Assembly: GCA_003695005.1 (NCBI GenBank)
Contig: RFJE01000206.1
Span: forward strand, 1-5,569
Source of the DNA: Candidatus Hydrogenedentota bacterium
GTDB lineage: Bacteria > Spirochaetota > Leptospiria > Turneriellales > J094
Length of the DNA: 5,569 nucleotides
Reading direction: 5' to 3'
The notes under the pieces are model-generated. The model saw only the letters and a program-made list of their open reading frames with translations, did no database searches and was not told the DNA's origin. The position numbers were made by a program, and so were the translations under genes. Positions within the stretch are counted from its first letter, which is position 1; every line of letters starts with the position of its first letter. Below, in pieces: positions 5,564-5,569 of the stretch.

Positions 5564-5569
5564 TACAAA

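Overview
The window carries four protein genes, all on the minus strand, so transcription runs from right to left. There are no tRNA, rRNA, CRISPR or mobile-element signals. The DNA is moderately AT-rich and three of the four genes encode exported proteins. One is an outer-membrane beta-barrel of PorV/PorQ (UPF0164-like) type, which implies a diderm (Gram-negative) bacterium. That barrel family is known from Bacteroidota, Spirochaetota and several uncultured phyla, and the sequence alone does not decide the lineage.

Layout in transcription order: (1) 5547-5137 encodes a small membrane-anchored coiled-coil protein built from 11-residue repeats. It has no Shine-Dalgarno but has a TATAAT box close to its ATG, so it may be leaderless. 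(2) 5136-4964 is a 173-nt spacer that probably holds the operon promoter. A TAAAAT -10-like box there sits between two copies of a 12-nt direct repeat with a 20-bp period. (3) 4963-3857 encodes the PorV/PorQ-like barrel, with an unusual Lys/His-rich C-terminal tail. (4) 3860-3453 encodes a small, basic, secreted protein of unknown function that overlaps the barrel gene by 4 nt. (5) 3443 to the left edge is one uninterrupted reading frame of at least 1147 codons. It encodes a secreted multidomain protein with a signal peptide, an N-terminal jelly-roll-like domain of about 235 residues, and an alternating array of two Ig-like modules (A1-B1-A2-B2-A3-B3-A4-A5...). Every A module carries an Asp/Asn loop resembling a calcium site. 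The gene continues past base 1.

The last three genes form a tightly coupled cassette. The AGGAGG that serves the small gene lies inside the last codons of the barrel gene, and the AGGAGGTG that serves the giant gene overlaps the small gene's TAG stop. All three products have signal peptides. The simplest reading is a co-produced envelope system: an outer-membrane barrel, a small periplasmic or secreted partner, and a long, probably Ca-stabilised surface or extracellular protein. Whether the barrel helps export or anchor the giant protein is inference. In Bacteroidota, PorV serves type IX secretion, but no type IX component can be identified here and the giant protein's C-terminus, where a sorting domain would lie, is outside the window.
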